Of a DNA stretch of 64,000 nt, positions 35,467 to 47,000 are shown piece by piece. Origin of the DNA: Gyromitra esculenta (lineage: Eukaryota; Ascomycota; Pezizomycetes; Pezizales; Discinaceae); assembly GCA_038503075.1 (NCBI GenBank), contig JBCAML010000002.1, positions 2,232,001-2,296,000 on the forward strand, written 5' to 3'. The translations under genes and the position numbers were made by a program. Every line of letters begins with the position of its first letter. Position 1 is the first letter of the stretch. Under the pieces are notes generated by a model. That model had not been told where the DNA came from. It saw only the letters and a list, made by a program, of their open reading frames with translations, and ran no database searches.

Positions 35467-36422
35467 CTTGCTCATCTTGCAGCACCGCTTTTCAATGTGT
35501 GGCTTACCTCCCGCGTTTGAGATTCTGTATTTCGTATCCATCTCATGATATTCGGGCAAGGGTAGTTGAAATGATGCATACGTATTTCGGTCAGGTCCTT
35601 CTTGCTGGCGAGATGAAGGTGCTCCAAATGCCCCAATTTGCGAGTGTGACATTGTAAGTGACTTTTGGATGAGGAGCTCGACGATAATGTCGGATTTCTG
35701 ACAGCGGTTTGGTGAACAGAATCTTAGACGAGTGTGGTACAGAATCATGGCCTATCTCCCGTTTATTGCCCACGTTAAAGAGTTCAGATAATTTTCTAGT
35801 CCTTGATCCATCTTCCATTATGGAAATAAGAGGTTGCCAATAGTGAGGTGTAGTAGTGTGGTTCACGTGCCATAGAATGTTTGTGGGTAATGGTTGCTTT
35901 ACTACATGTATTTAGTATCCCGTGATGAATAATCAATTCTATGCCCAGTACCGTCGGTGATTTCTAGGGAAACGCGTCACCCAAAACTGTAAGACCACAG
36001 CCCTTAAACCCAATACAGAAGAATAAATAATTCCAAAAAGGAATGTTTCGGAGCAACAGAAATGGTTGGGGTTATATGCATACCCTAGAAGCGATGACGG
36101 ACTGGATGAGCGCTAGCTCCGCAGATTTGAGGCTAAAATGAGCACAAAGTAATAGGGTAATTATAATTAACTAGTAAGACTATATAGTTTGTAGACCTCC
36201 TTTATATTTAGTAGCCAAGCGGAATCGCCTTACGAGTTTCATATCCTCGCACGCTTTTATTGAGTTTAAATTTCCACAATTCATTTTGTATTCTCAGCTC
36301 TATTGGGGTTTACAGAAGCTACGTTTAAGGTATTCTCTAAACTCTAGATATAGAACTATAAGTATAGCAGGAGTAACCCCTCATAATCATCAATCGAGCG
36401 ATCTCCTATGAATCTCACATAC
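35467..36422. other. Intergenic region with a possible coding relic
   Basis: On the minus strand, about 35818-35480 reads MEDGSRTRKLSELFN and, after one change of frame, SHSQIGAFGAPSSRQQEGPD and EYHEMDTKYRISNAGG up to a GTAAGC splice-donor-like site. This looks like the start of a small gene, perhaps broken. No family is recognised and the downstream part is not identifiable beyond the MITE. The rest (35870-36422) is AT-rich with no gene. Confidence 0.35.
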
Positions 36423-37394
36423 TTAAAAAACTGGCTCATACTCCACTCCCTCCTCAAACACCTCCATCTTTGCCACCCCTGGAAAAATACTATCATATTC
36501 TGCCACTAAAGTACCCGGATCCCTGGCCTGCTCGAACATACGCTTCCCCAACGCGATCAACACTGGGTCTTTCCACATAGTCTTAATCCACTCCCTAGCG
36601 AGCGGGCCTGCGGCACTCAAATCAACGGCATAAGTCCTCAAACGCTATCTCCAAATTAGGATGCACACATCACTCTCTTAACCCCCCCCCAAAGGATTCA
36701 CAAACCCAAAGAACCGGCCAGTAAAACGCATCTGCGATGCCAAACGCACCGAACAGATATTGACCCTCCACACCGTCCGCTATCGTCTCCCTCCTCGCAC
36801 CCTCAAATATCTCTAGCAAGCGTGCAATTTCTTTTTGGATCTCGGGCGTGATAGGGATGTTGCCGGTGTACCGTGCGACGAAGTTGCTGTGGTAATTGTT
36901 GCGGAGATTACCGAAGCCAGAATGGAGCTCTGCGACGATGCTGCGGGAGAGAGCACGTAGGCGCCGGGAGTGTGGCCAGAGTGGGAGTGGGGCGTGGGTT
37001 TCAGCGAGGAACTCGGCGATGGAGAGGGAGTCGTGGATTGTGATTGAGAGGGAGGGGACTGTCAAGGTAGGAACCCAGCCAGCAGGGGTGGATTTGATCT
37101 AGCGATGTTAGTGGAGATTGAGGAGAGAAGAGCGAAGAGCGAAGAATACAGCTCTAAGACCGTCAGGGTCGGCTTTGTTATGTTCTGTTTGGCGGTAGGG
37201 AATGGAGAAGTGTTCGAGGAGGGTTATAATGCGGGCTGTCCAGCCTGTGATAGGGAAAGTGTGTTATTTATCGGAATAAGGTAATTGAAATCTGCTCAAG
37301 CTGTAGAAATAATTAACTTACTTGAATATCGGATATATGCCCCAGTGACGAGATACTCAGCGTCAGGATTCTGAGAAGAAACTATTTCTGCCAT
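36423..37394 (-). CDS. Glutathione S-transferase-like protein
   Basis: Four exons on the minus strand: 37394-37322, 37244-37150, 37098-36706 and 36644-36423 (260 aa), with frame kept throughout. The N-terminal thioredoxin-like half reads YIRYSSWTARIITLLEHFSIPYR, where a Ser near residue 25 could be the glutathione-activating residue. It is followed by IKSTPAGWVPTLTVPSLSIT IHDSLSIAEFLAE, which carries the cis-Pro VPTL and the glutathione-contacting DSLSIAEFL block. The C-terminal half is helical (FGIADAFYWPVLW, EWIKTMWKDPVL). This is a cytosolic GST fold, probably detoxification or thiol chemistry; the class is unclear. The donor of intron 2 (GTATTC) is weak, so that junction is the least sure. 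The protein is near full length for the family. Confidence 0.85.
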
Positions 37395-38558
37395 TTCGAA
37401 TAAGTTTATAAGACTCCGCAATTCAAAACTACGAAACAAAACACTAGTACAGAATTCCCTGAGGTGTGAGGCAAGCATACACGTATTTATACAATGAAGA
37501 TATCTGATTTCTAAGCCGCCAAGCGGCTCATAGTAAATTTAAGTCGACATATTTAGAGCACAGCCTGAAGGTACCTTCAGAACCTATTCTTATTTCACTA
37601 TCCACCTCCTGTTTTCAGAATAGCTTGAAAAGTAAGCTCAAACTTTTTGTATTAGTGAGTAGCTACATGACAAGTACCCCATGTACCTATTTGTGGGCAT
37701 GCTGCAGGAAGCGGCGCGATTACGCATTCAGGAACGATTCCCAATCTGTATGTGTCAAAGAATGCATCTTTAAACAGCTCGTCTCTATGTTCAGACTTCC
37801 GAGAATCAAATAACAGTTTTTGGTGATGTTCAACAGAGCTCTGGAGCATCATCTGAGGGTATTATATGACTGGTACTTGGTAACAATCCATCGAAACCCC
37901 CGCTCCTAAGACTACCAGGCGCCAAAGATCTGTCTATTTCCCGGGTAGAAGCATGCATACACGATCTAGATACTTCAATAGAGTGTGAATGGGTTAGGGT
38001 TCAAGGTACTCCCTGTCGTTGACGTTGACGTTGGCTTTTAAAGAGCACCACCTCCGCTATTTCAAAACCACCCGAACCCTCCTTTTCCTACACGAACAAC
38101 TTACAAAATGCTAAAGTAATAGCAATGCGACCCGGAGGAACCCGATCCGCCGCTACCGCTCGACTATCTGACCCAAAATGCGGAGAAGGGGATGAGGGCG
38201 GAGAGGTGATGAGGGGTGCAGGGTCCGACAGGGAGGGGGGACTCTTGGCAGCTAGTAGTAAACACCACCGTGGGCACCTGATGGCCGGAACGGTGCGGTG
38301 AGAAGAGAGGGGCAGCAGAGAGGGAATCACCGCTTGATCTTCTAGAGAGGCTTCAGAGATTATCAGGATCAGGACCTTTCAGAGAGCGCTATGTTGCTTC
38401 TCCGATAACCAGACTTTCTGTTGGTTATCTGATTCCCGACAACCCTTTCTCGGGCACCGCCAGGGTGCAGGCCCCCCACGTGGCCCTCATCCGGTCTTCC
38501 CCCCCAACTAAACGCCATCACCCAGAAGCTTTTCGGCTCTACAAAAAGCCACGAAGCC
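37395..38558. other. Intergenic region between GST-like and membrane protein genes
   Basis: About 1.16 kb of shared upstream sequence of two divergent genes. A small open frame on plus at 38125-38302 (MRPGGTRSAATARL..) precedes the membrane-protein ATG and could be an upstream ORF in its leader. No other feature is seen. Confidence 0.4.
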
Positions 38559-40641
38559 ATGCCCTCCTTCTTCGACTTCCAGCTAGGCTCCGACTCGCGG
38601 GCTGTGCCTCCTCCGGAAACGGAGTCTCTACGATATGGCCGGTTTCGCGCACTCCCGATACCAAAACGAAGCGTCGGGGATTTATTTTCTGCTTTTGGCC
38701 TCAACACGCCGGATCTACAGCAGGCGCCGGAACGGACTGGGAGAAACCCGGGCGGCGCTAGGTATAGCTACGGATCGATTAATATTAATACTCGATGGAA
38801 CGCAGCGGAGGTGGATGAAGAGGAGGAAGAAGAGGAAGAAGACCGGAGGTGGTGGCTGGATAGGATGCTAATTAGCCCGAGACGGTGGGTGGTGGTAAAA
38901 CTGATAGATCTTTGGTGGAGGAGACTGCTGTTACTTGTAGTGCTGCCAGCTGCAATTGTAGGTATTGAAATATACGGTGTTTCTAGACTCAATAGTGGCT
39001 AAAATTGGATCTTCAGGTGGTTGCGTGGTGCGCAATACCGTTTCCTACCTATCCGATCTCTACAGACAATCCCTCAATTCTCCCCGTACGGCCTACCTCA
39101 TATCATCGCCCCGCCCGCAACTATTCCCTCTCTCGTGAGCATGTAGGTACAGCGTCAGTCGCCTCGATTCTCACATTGCTTCTGGATGCAATCAAAAGTG
39201 TCTTCAACGTATCAGTCTTCCGTGACATGATATCATCCTTCCTCCATCGTCTGTCGTCGGCCCCTCATATCCCCTTTCCTGGCTCTGGGGATGGTAACGA
39301 ACATCTCGGCGGCGGTAGTGGGGGACCCGGACATGGAGAAGCTCTGGTTATACTAAATTTCTGGTTCTTTTTAACCGCCTACTACGGTTTCTACAACCTA
39401 ATAGGCCTCCTATGGATAACGAAACTCTTCAATCTCTACTCATTCAACTGGTGGCCTGCTCGCTTGGGTTTCCCACCCGCGTTCACATTCTTCAACCTCC
39501 TTCCACTCCTTTTCGCCATCCCAATGTACTTCTTTCTCCCTCCCCCCATTATCAACCACAACTTGACCTGGATCCTCCTTACCTTCAGCACCATGCTCTC
39601 CCCCGTGCTAATCTCCTTCCTCGTCCTCTTATTTGAGCGTCGCTCTGGCCACCTTGGCCACCGCGGTGGTCTCTCCGATACCCAACTCCTCTTCAGCACC
39701 TCCCCATCCCCATCCCGCCGCAACCCAATCCCTAGCTGGCGCCGCCGCGTTCCCTCCCGCCCGAGGTGGGGCCTCGCCCGCTCCTACATACGTTTCATCT
39801 GGTTCTGCTCAGCGCTTGTCCTATCCCTCTTCGCGTTCGTGCTCGGCGAAGCATACGCCGAAGTGTACCTCCGCACGCTCCCACACAATTCGCTCGAAAC
39901 AGTGGTATACGTGTGGTCCTGGGTAGCAACTATCCACCTCCTCGATTGGACGACAGGTTGGATCCTTGGGGCACGAGTTGGCAGCTATCCGCTAGGGTTC
40001 GTGTTTAAGCTGTATTTTGCAATAACGTATCAAACATATGTTCGTGCGTTGTATGCGCGGCTGCGTAGCCCGAGCCAGTTCGCATATTTGCAGTTACTTT
40101 CGAGCTCCATTGTGATAGTGTGGCAACCGGTTAGTATGACAAGTGTTGTGCATAGTTTGCTTGTGACATGTGGCGTGAATGGGCAGACTTATGCGGAGTA
40201 TAAGAAGTTTGTCGGGAGGAGTTTCTGGGTTAGAGGCTTGGCGGAGAATGTTAGCATGTTGGCGTGGTTGGGCTGGGTTGTGGGCCTTCATTATGGGTGG
40301 AATACGAAGGTGTACCCGTACTTCTCGTTTTCTGACAAAGAAGACCCATACACCTTCCGGTTAACGTTCTATGCCTCCCTAGCAACGTGGGGATGTGAGA
40401 TTGTGGCAGGATGGATCGTGAGGCGGATCATGAAGTATATGTTTGGGTTTAGTGTCACGAAAGAGGCAGTAGAAGACTTTGTGGGGTATCCAGAGTTAGT
40501 GCCAGCTTGTTTGTAAGTTTTTTTCACCTTATTCCCTAAATTTTTATACCATGGGCAAATACTAACAGTAATTTTAGGGCAGTCATGATCCACGTACTCC
40601 AGAATATGCTGTTCTCGATTATCAGGTTGCGATTTTATTGA
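38559..40641 (+). CDS. Conserved fungal multi-pass membrane protein, function unknown
   Basis: Exons are 38559-38957, 39017-40512 and 40578-40641 (652 aa). The N-terminal ~110 residues are cytosol-like and contain an acidic run (EEEEEEEED) ahead of the first membrane segment (RLLLLVVLPAAIVVAWCAIPF). A loop rich in Gly and His (GGGSGGPGHGE) is followed by several hydrophobic segments: LNFWFFLTAYYGFYNLIGLL, LLPLLFAIPMYFFLPPPI, LTWILLTFSTMLSPVLISFL, FIWFCSALVLSLFAFVLGEA, VVYVWSWVATIHLLDWTTGW, and LAENVSMLAWLGWVVGLHYG. I estimate 8-10 membrane spans. The NHNL and FSDKED loops are polar. It looks like an ER or vacuolar membrane protein, but I do not recognise a named family. The donor of intron 1 (GTAGGT) was chosen because it restores the frame. 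Confidence 0.75.
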
Positions 40642-41365
40642 AGTATTGCTAGCTTGATGTGGGGGGGGAGGTTTCTCTTTAGCTTAGTGATACCTTTTCT
40701 TTCTTCACCAATGCTTTCGACTTAGTGTGGTAATAGCTTTTGTCATAAACTTTAGAGTAGAATGGGTTCATAATTTTAATGTCTTTGAAGATCCTGCCGG
40801 AAATCCCCTCTAATTTAACTAAATCTCGTACTAGCACACATCTAGGAAACCGGATGGTAGATGTAGGATTTCTATTATTTCTTATGTCTGTCCCGATTAG
40901 GAAGTACCCACCTGCTGAGGTCCGAGTGATCCCCCGTGGCCCAGCGCAGTAACAGCATTTTAACCACATTACGTCTTGGTAGGGACTTCTTACTAGGTAG
41001 AAAGTTCAAACTGACCCCCATCCGATTCATTCCAGTCCACTTAGCAATCCTGTAATTGGCAGGACAATATCCTCTAGACCAAAATTTATGAAAATAACAA
41101 AGTATAGGCTAAGCCCTCTCATTCTGTTAACTTTTCCAACCTATACTCACTAGCCCAAATAAGAAAAGTATTCCGAGCTAGACAATATGGAAGTCCAGCA
41201 CGGCCTAGGAGATATTCACATAGTATTCGGTTTTGGAATGTACAGTGCATCCACCGAAAATTCCATAAGAGGAGTTTATTTATTTATTATTTCATTCGGC
41301 TCCATAGGATGAGAGCTCACAGGCTGATTACAGGCACACATACCCCCATCTCCCAGTCTTATTCT
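40642..41365. other. Intergenic region between convergent genes
   Basis: About 720 bases. A 96-codon minus-strand frame (40969-40679) starts with ATG and has CCYC near its start (MWLKCCYCAGPRGIT), but it matches no family and lies in the 3' flanks of two convergent genes; I do not annotate it as a gene. Confidence 0.4.
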
Positions 41366-41913
41366 CTAGTTCACGCTTGCAACCAAACCCACTACAAATG
41401 CTGCCGTAAATAAACCCGCTCTCACATAGTTCAATCTTCCCCACCTTTTGACTAGCTCTCTCAGCTGTTGAGTGTCATCCTCACCCCACACCTTTCGTTT
41501 TTCAAGCAACGCTCCGAGATTCTTTCGCATCCCTAGCAAAGTAAACGGTATGGTCGCCAGAGCTGAAATCGCCGACTCTGCAAAGAACAGACGATCCCGA
41601 TCACTAGTAGAATACAGCGACACAAAGCCGAATGCTGCCGCTGAGATGACAGAAACCACAGGAAAGGTTGCTTTGCCAGTGTTATACATCCGAAGCCACT
41701 GCGCGTGGATGATGCTCGGAGGAGTTTGTGGGTGATGAAGAATCATGGGGACCACGAAGAAAGAGACGTAAAGACTTGCGCCTGATGGAAACGTTAGAAA
41801 GATCAATCCAACGAAACAGAAGATAGCTGGTTGTGGGGGTACTTACCTGCAAGGAGACCTGAACCGGCAAGCCCAAGTTCTTTGGCGTAGGTGACCAAGG
41901 CTGGAGATGACAT
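41366..41913 (-). CDS. DUF1772 family small membrane protein
   Basis: Two exons on the minus strand, 41913-41847 and 41781-41366 (160 aa); the 65-nt intron has a CTAAC branch site. The protein begins MSSPALVTYAKELGLAGSGL LAG and has four hydrophobic segments, with the family-typical GASLYVSFFVVP after segment 1, QWLRMYNTGKATFP before segment 2, and a LLEKRKVWGEDDTQQLRELVKRW stretch before the last span (cut here: charged LREL..RW). DUF1772 includes the anthrone oxygenase-like proteins found in some fungal aromatic polyketide clusters, but no polyketide synthase lies in this window, so no pathway can be assigned. It is a normal length for the family. Confidence 0.8.
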
Positions 41914-42321
41914 GGTGCAACCTGAAGAAGGACGAAGGTGAAGGGTTAACTATTTTAATTATTTTAGTCGAATGTGTTCAATGTGTCCAGAAACAACATT
42001 CTTGAACTCTGCCGATTCACTCAGTTTATATATCTCGAGTGTTCCACAAAGACCTGGACCCGGCTAACGACATCCGCGCGTCCTCGTATTTTTACAGCCA
42101 GATACATATCCTTTTTGCTTTTTCTGCCCACCTAGAGTTTTGTATAGTTAGAGTATAATTCTAGGTGCTTGATACTCAATAAACGATATATGCATATCCC
42201 GACTCTGTCGATCCCCATGAGACCAAATTTATTTTGCTCGTGTTTAAACCAACCTAATATATGACGTCATCTGTGCTATGTGACTAAAGCCTTTCCCAAC
42301 CACAAGACGTAAATGATATTC

Positions 42322-42340
42322 ACTTACTTACTTACTTACT
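42322..42340. repeat. ACTT tetranucleotide microsatellite
   Basis: Nearly five tandem ACTT units. No obvious functional role. Confidence 0.75.
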
Positions 42341-42790
42341 CCCAACCACAAGCCCAAACCAAATTCGAAATAAATTGCACGGACGAAATTCTGCCGCCAG
42401 CAGAATAATGAAATAAACAGAGCTTTGGGGGATGATTGAGACAAGAACAGCATCTGAGGCTAGCTTTGGGGTTAGGTTTGGAATGTTTTCCAGAACTCGC
42501 TATACCAGCGCAAAGCAGTAACATTTGTTTCTTCCGTACAAGATCCCTCCGAGCGTCCATTATGTCCTAATTTCTATTAGGCGGGCAGTACAGTAGAGGG
42601 AGGAGGGAAGTGCGTACCCTAAACCCCTAACCATACCGTGTGTCCACGATATCCTACCACGCTCATTATTCCCGTATTTCACCAATCCGCACGCAAATCC
42701 AAGTTTTCTCTCGTATCCTAGGTGGTAGCTACTCAAAATCTCAGCACCCAGGAGGATGATGGCGCTTGCTAAGCCCAATTGCCTCACTCC

Positions 42791-43002
42791 TCATCTCATG
42801 TCGCCGAGTCGCTATTGCTTTCCCGATCTAGGAAATAGATCTGGATTCTTACGCAAGTAGGAAACTTTCCAGCGTGGCAACCAACTTCTTGGCCACTCTT
42901 TCCAAGAATTAGCCTCTCATAGCGGTCTCGCTGGGTAGTTTTTGGTGGGCAGATCTACTTCTATAAAGGGGAAAGCAATAGCAACTCGGCGACATGAGAT
43001 GA
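42791..43002. repeat. 212-bp element with ~34-bp terminal inverted repeats
   Basis: The left arm (TCATCTCATGTCGCCGAGTC.. to ..TTTCCC) is the reverse complement of the right arm (GGGAAAGC.. to ..CATGAGATGA) over about 34 bases with one mismatch. The inner flanks retain weaker pairing around AGATCT. No TA or other duplication is obvious at the edges, so the superfamily is open. No coding capacity. Confidence 0.65.
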
Positions 43003-44021
43003 ATTCTGGCTTCGGGATTACTGTTTTCATGGGGTTAGGCACAACACGATAATTTTAGTCCCCCCGGAAACGTTACCACCCCGCACCTCTTTTCAAAGAT
43101 GGCACTTTATCTCGTGAACTAACTGTAAGTAGCTTATATATCCGGTCACGGATGCTGGCGATCTATTCGGAATTGGAAAGGTTTAAAGGATGAATAATAG
43201 TAGAACTGATTCAGGGTGGAGTGACATGTAGTTTCCCAGCAGAAGTTACTTTTGATTTACTATCCCCTAGCTTGATCTATAGCTATTTGGTTTACTACTA
43301 GTAGATTATACTTTAGGGTACCAGGACTTTGCGCAACAACAATACCATACCTCAACAACAGGGCCAACTTCACCATGTAGACAGCGGAGTTTAAATATAG
43401 AGATAGACAAGTAGGTAAAGCTACAGAAAACATTTTTATCTCGATCGTAGTTCTCAACTGTTTTATGAGCATGAAGAAATAACCCATATTGCTGAAGTGT
43501 GCATTGCCTATGTCGCTCCACTAAACGACCGTCATTGTGATAGATTACGATGCCTTACAGTTAAACCTACCTACTAACAAGAATGCAAAACTTGCCAGAG
43601 AAGATGGGATTCCCCGCAGTATTAAAGATGGCATAACTCAGTCGACTGTTTATGTAATCGGAGCGATGGTACGAAATAATTAATAGAAAAGAAAACGCCA
43701 TCTATTTTTCCCAGCCCTTATTCAAATAATTCTACTGTTTTTTACACTATTTTCTCTCCTCTCTGCGCCCTCACGTTCAAAGATACACGTAATACTAATG
43801 ACGTACAAATACAAATGGCGTCATACAAAAATCGATCAGCCAGGAAATATATAAAAACCGAAGAAACGTGACAAAAAAATAGATAGTTCGGATTAAGAAA
43901 TAAGAATACTTGAGAAAAAATAGCAACATAAAAACGTTAGTCACGAGGCGAAAGTTTCCAGAAATGATCTCCCCTGACCGCTCACATTGCCCTACAGTTA
44001 TTGACTATTCATATCTGTACG

Positions 44022-47000
44022 CTAAGCCCCCGCACTCCCATATGCGCTCATGGCATCACCGTCATCGTCATCATCTTCGCTTTCTTCCTCATCGCTCATC
44101 TCTACGTCTGCCTCTTGTGACCCCTCCCTCGAATCCAGACTACCATCAGCGATACCAATACCACTTCTTCTACCTCTCGGCTTCCTTTTGGGAGCTTCGT
44201 ACGCAAGCGCTGTTCTAGTCCTCTTCCGTTTCCCCAGATTTCCGTTTTGTGCTTCAATAAACTCCTCTTCTTTTGTTGCCCTCGAATCGTCGTCATCGTT
44301 TAAAGAGACATATGTAGGCGTTTTATAAGTCTTCCCTCTAACACGCTGCCTCGGTTTTCCATTCTCCTCGAGCTCGTTTAGTGAGTTTAGTTCCGTAGGG
44401 CTACCGCCAGATATTGCAGGGAGTGAGGCTGGACCTGGCCGACTTTGGAAAACACCGAACATCGGGGAAGGAGTTGATGCAACGCTGTTGCCCGAGGTGA
44501 AACGCATAGCAGTAGTTGGAGGGACTGAGGTGCTCTTGCCGGCAGGTGTCTTTCGTGGAATCTCGAACGAGTTGGAATGAAACCTGAAATCATGGTTCCC
44601 GTTAGAGGTAACGGAGGCATTACCACTAATAATCAGATCATCGCCTTCCGTTGACTCTCCTTGGCGGCTATAACCATCGAGAGTATCAATTTGGCCTGTA
44701 GAACCTGCGAAACTTTCCGCATCCTCATCTTCAATTCTTGATTCATCTTCGTCCACTGCACTCGCAGTCTCCATACGCAGTCCGGATGAAGCAGTAACTG
44801 CTGCCCCTCTGCCTCTGCCCCTCCCTCTGCCTCTAGACATGCCCCTCCCTCTCCCTACACCCCTACCCCTCCCTCTACCACGTCCTCTCCCTCTCCCTCT
44901 CCCTCTCCCTCTACCCCTTCCTGTAGGAGTTGTGACACCTTCTGGGGCCGAATCATATGTTGGCGATTCTGGTGTATCTTCCAGGCCAGCTGCGCTGTTC
45001 ATTAGTGCAAGGAAATGGTCACTTTGGCGTGTTTGCTTCTTCCCGGGATAAAATTTCGATGGGGAAACAGGCTCTGACTGTGTAGTGGGAACACTGAGTG
45101 AATACGGACTAGCTTCCGAATGATCGAGTTCCGGGTTAGGATCCTTCGAGAGAATACTTCTTAGGCGCTCTCGGCCCATAGCACTGAATCGGATATGAAG
45201 GGTGCTGTACGACTGATCTGAGGATTCTGGTGCAGCGGATTCTGACATCGCATCGCCTTCCGAATCCTCAGTTGACTGCCCCAACCCGAAACTGCTCAAT
45301 CGCCCACTCCTTCTATTTGCGAGTGGAGAATTCCTGACTCGATTGATCCCATCTGCTGAATGGGTACGAGAAAGTGGAAGCGTTGCAGGGAGAAGTTCTC
45401 TGGGTTTGGCTTGAGCTGCCACCAATGCTAATGCATGAGCTGCTGGATTTTTCGGCGGTCTCCCAACTCGCTTTTTAACAGGTATAGCAAGAGTATCTAT
45501 ACCAGGAGGCGGTTGAACAGGAGCCGATTCTGCTCTATTGGTTTCCTTTCCTGGTTCCTTTTCCTTATCTTTATCTTCAGCCAGCCTCCGGCGCCTAGTA
45601 AGTTTTGGCTGTAGTGTGTGAACCCTTGGATCCTTGTACTCGTATCCAGGCACGATAGCATACTCTGTTGCCTTCTCACGACTCCGAAGCTCACGACCTC
45701 GAATCGAGTATTTGCCGGATTGTTGCCCATCCGCATCTTGTTTTCCACGTTTCTCAGGAGCAGGATCGTAGGCAAAGCCATAAAGTTCTGCCTCTTTCTT
45801 ATCCTCCCACATCACATGATCATCTGGTTCTAGGGGATTTCTGAAATGAGTCCTGACCCTTCCTCTTTGAACTCCGCCTCTTCCCCTCCCCTTTCCCCGG
45901 CCTCTACCCTTTCCACTTGGCACAGGCTCACTAGTGAAAATCGCCGCGGCTTCTTCTTCCACTTCCCTCTGCCTGATTATTTCTTCTAAAAGTATGAATT
46001 CTTTCTGCATCCCCTCTAAGGCCCAAACGATGTTCTCTTCCGCATGAAACTTCTCATCTTCCTGGGCGTTATCAATGCTTGCCTGAAATTCGGAGACGTC
46101 TGTAAGTTTAGCGAACAGAAGCTCTTCAACGGTGGTGCTAATTGGGAGCTGGCCAGATACAAGCGCAGCTTCCATAAGATCAAGTTCGTTTTCGATGGAA
46201 TCAGGATCGTGTGAGATATAGGCCGGAAGATATTTGGATTTGTTCGTAATTCCTTTTCTGGCTACTCCGCCCGATTGTAGGATAGTCTCCAACTCCACAT
46301 CCACCGATTCAAGATTCCCATCACTGTCTACCACATCTTCCATGGCATCCTCGTCTTCCCACTTTTCTTCGTCGTCGTCATCGTCGCCGTCCTCCTCATC
46401 TTCTTCTTCTTCCTCTTCGACATCTTCTTCTGCCTGCTCCTCCATCTCCTCGTCCTCCTCATCTTCGTCGGTTTCAAATTCCCGTTCGTCGCGATATTTG
46501 ACACATAGTTCAATATGTTTCGCCAGGACCTCGGAACCACTAAGCTCGTTCCCGAGACCCATAGCCTTTCGCAATGTAAGGATATGTGTGAGAGTAATTT
46601 TACACAACGGGCACTCATATGCTCGAGTCGATGCTCTATTATTAAAACCTGACGGGGTGCTATGGACATTGAATAATTTAGCCAACTTATTTCATAGGCT
46701 CTCCTTTATTCTTAGAGAGACTTAATTCAAGAATCGGTGCAACATACCTCTTATCTGGACGAGCGATTTCGGAATAGCTCCTCTTCCTACAAGTCGAAGC
46801 AGGAGCAGTTATCACATTGGAGCTAAGAAGCTGTAATTGGGTAGCAGCTTGAAAAACCTCATCCCCAGCGACCTCCTTTAGACTTGTTAGAAGTTTATTT
46901 TAACTATATGGTGGAATAAATAAAATACACGTACCTTATCAGACAAACTCTGATGCTCCTTTATTTCTAGCGGTGCAGAGACATCATCGACCACCGCCGG

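Larger units (their letters stand above)
41914..44021. other. Intergenic region with a microsatellite and an inverted-repeat element
   Basis: About 2.1 kb between the DUF1772 gene and the large nuclear protein gene. It contains an (ACTT)n run at 42322-42340 and the inverted-repeat element at 42791-43002. Minus-strand frames at 42336-42560 and 42560-42787 are open but match nothing I know. The stretch 43000-44021 is AT-rich with no gene. Confidence 0.5.

Noticed and set aside
37995..38012. Telomere-like GGGTTAGGGTTC
   Set aside because: Single chance occurrence, with no tandem array.
40679..40969. 96-codon minus-strand frame with CCYC
   Set aside because: No homology recognised, in the 3' flanks of two convergent genes, and no supporting splice or promoter signal.
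46234..46725. Long Ser-rich plus-strand frame
   Set aside because: It is the antisense shadow of the acidic (GAA/GAT) tract of the large nuclear protein gene.
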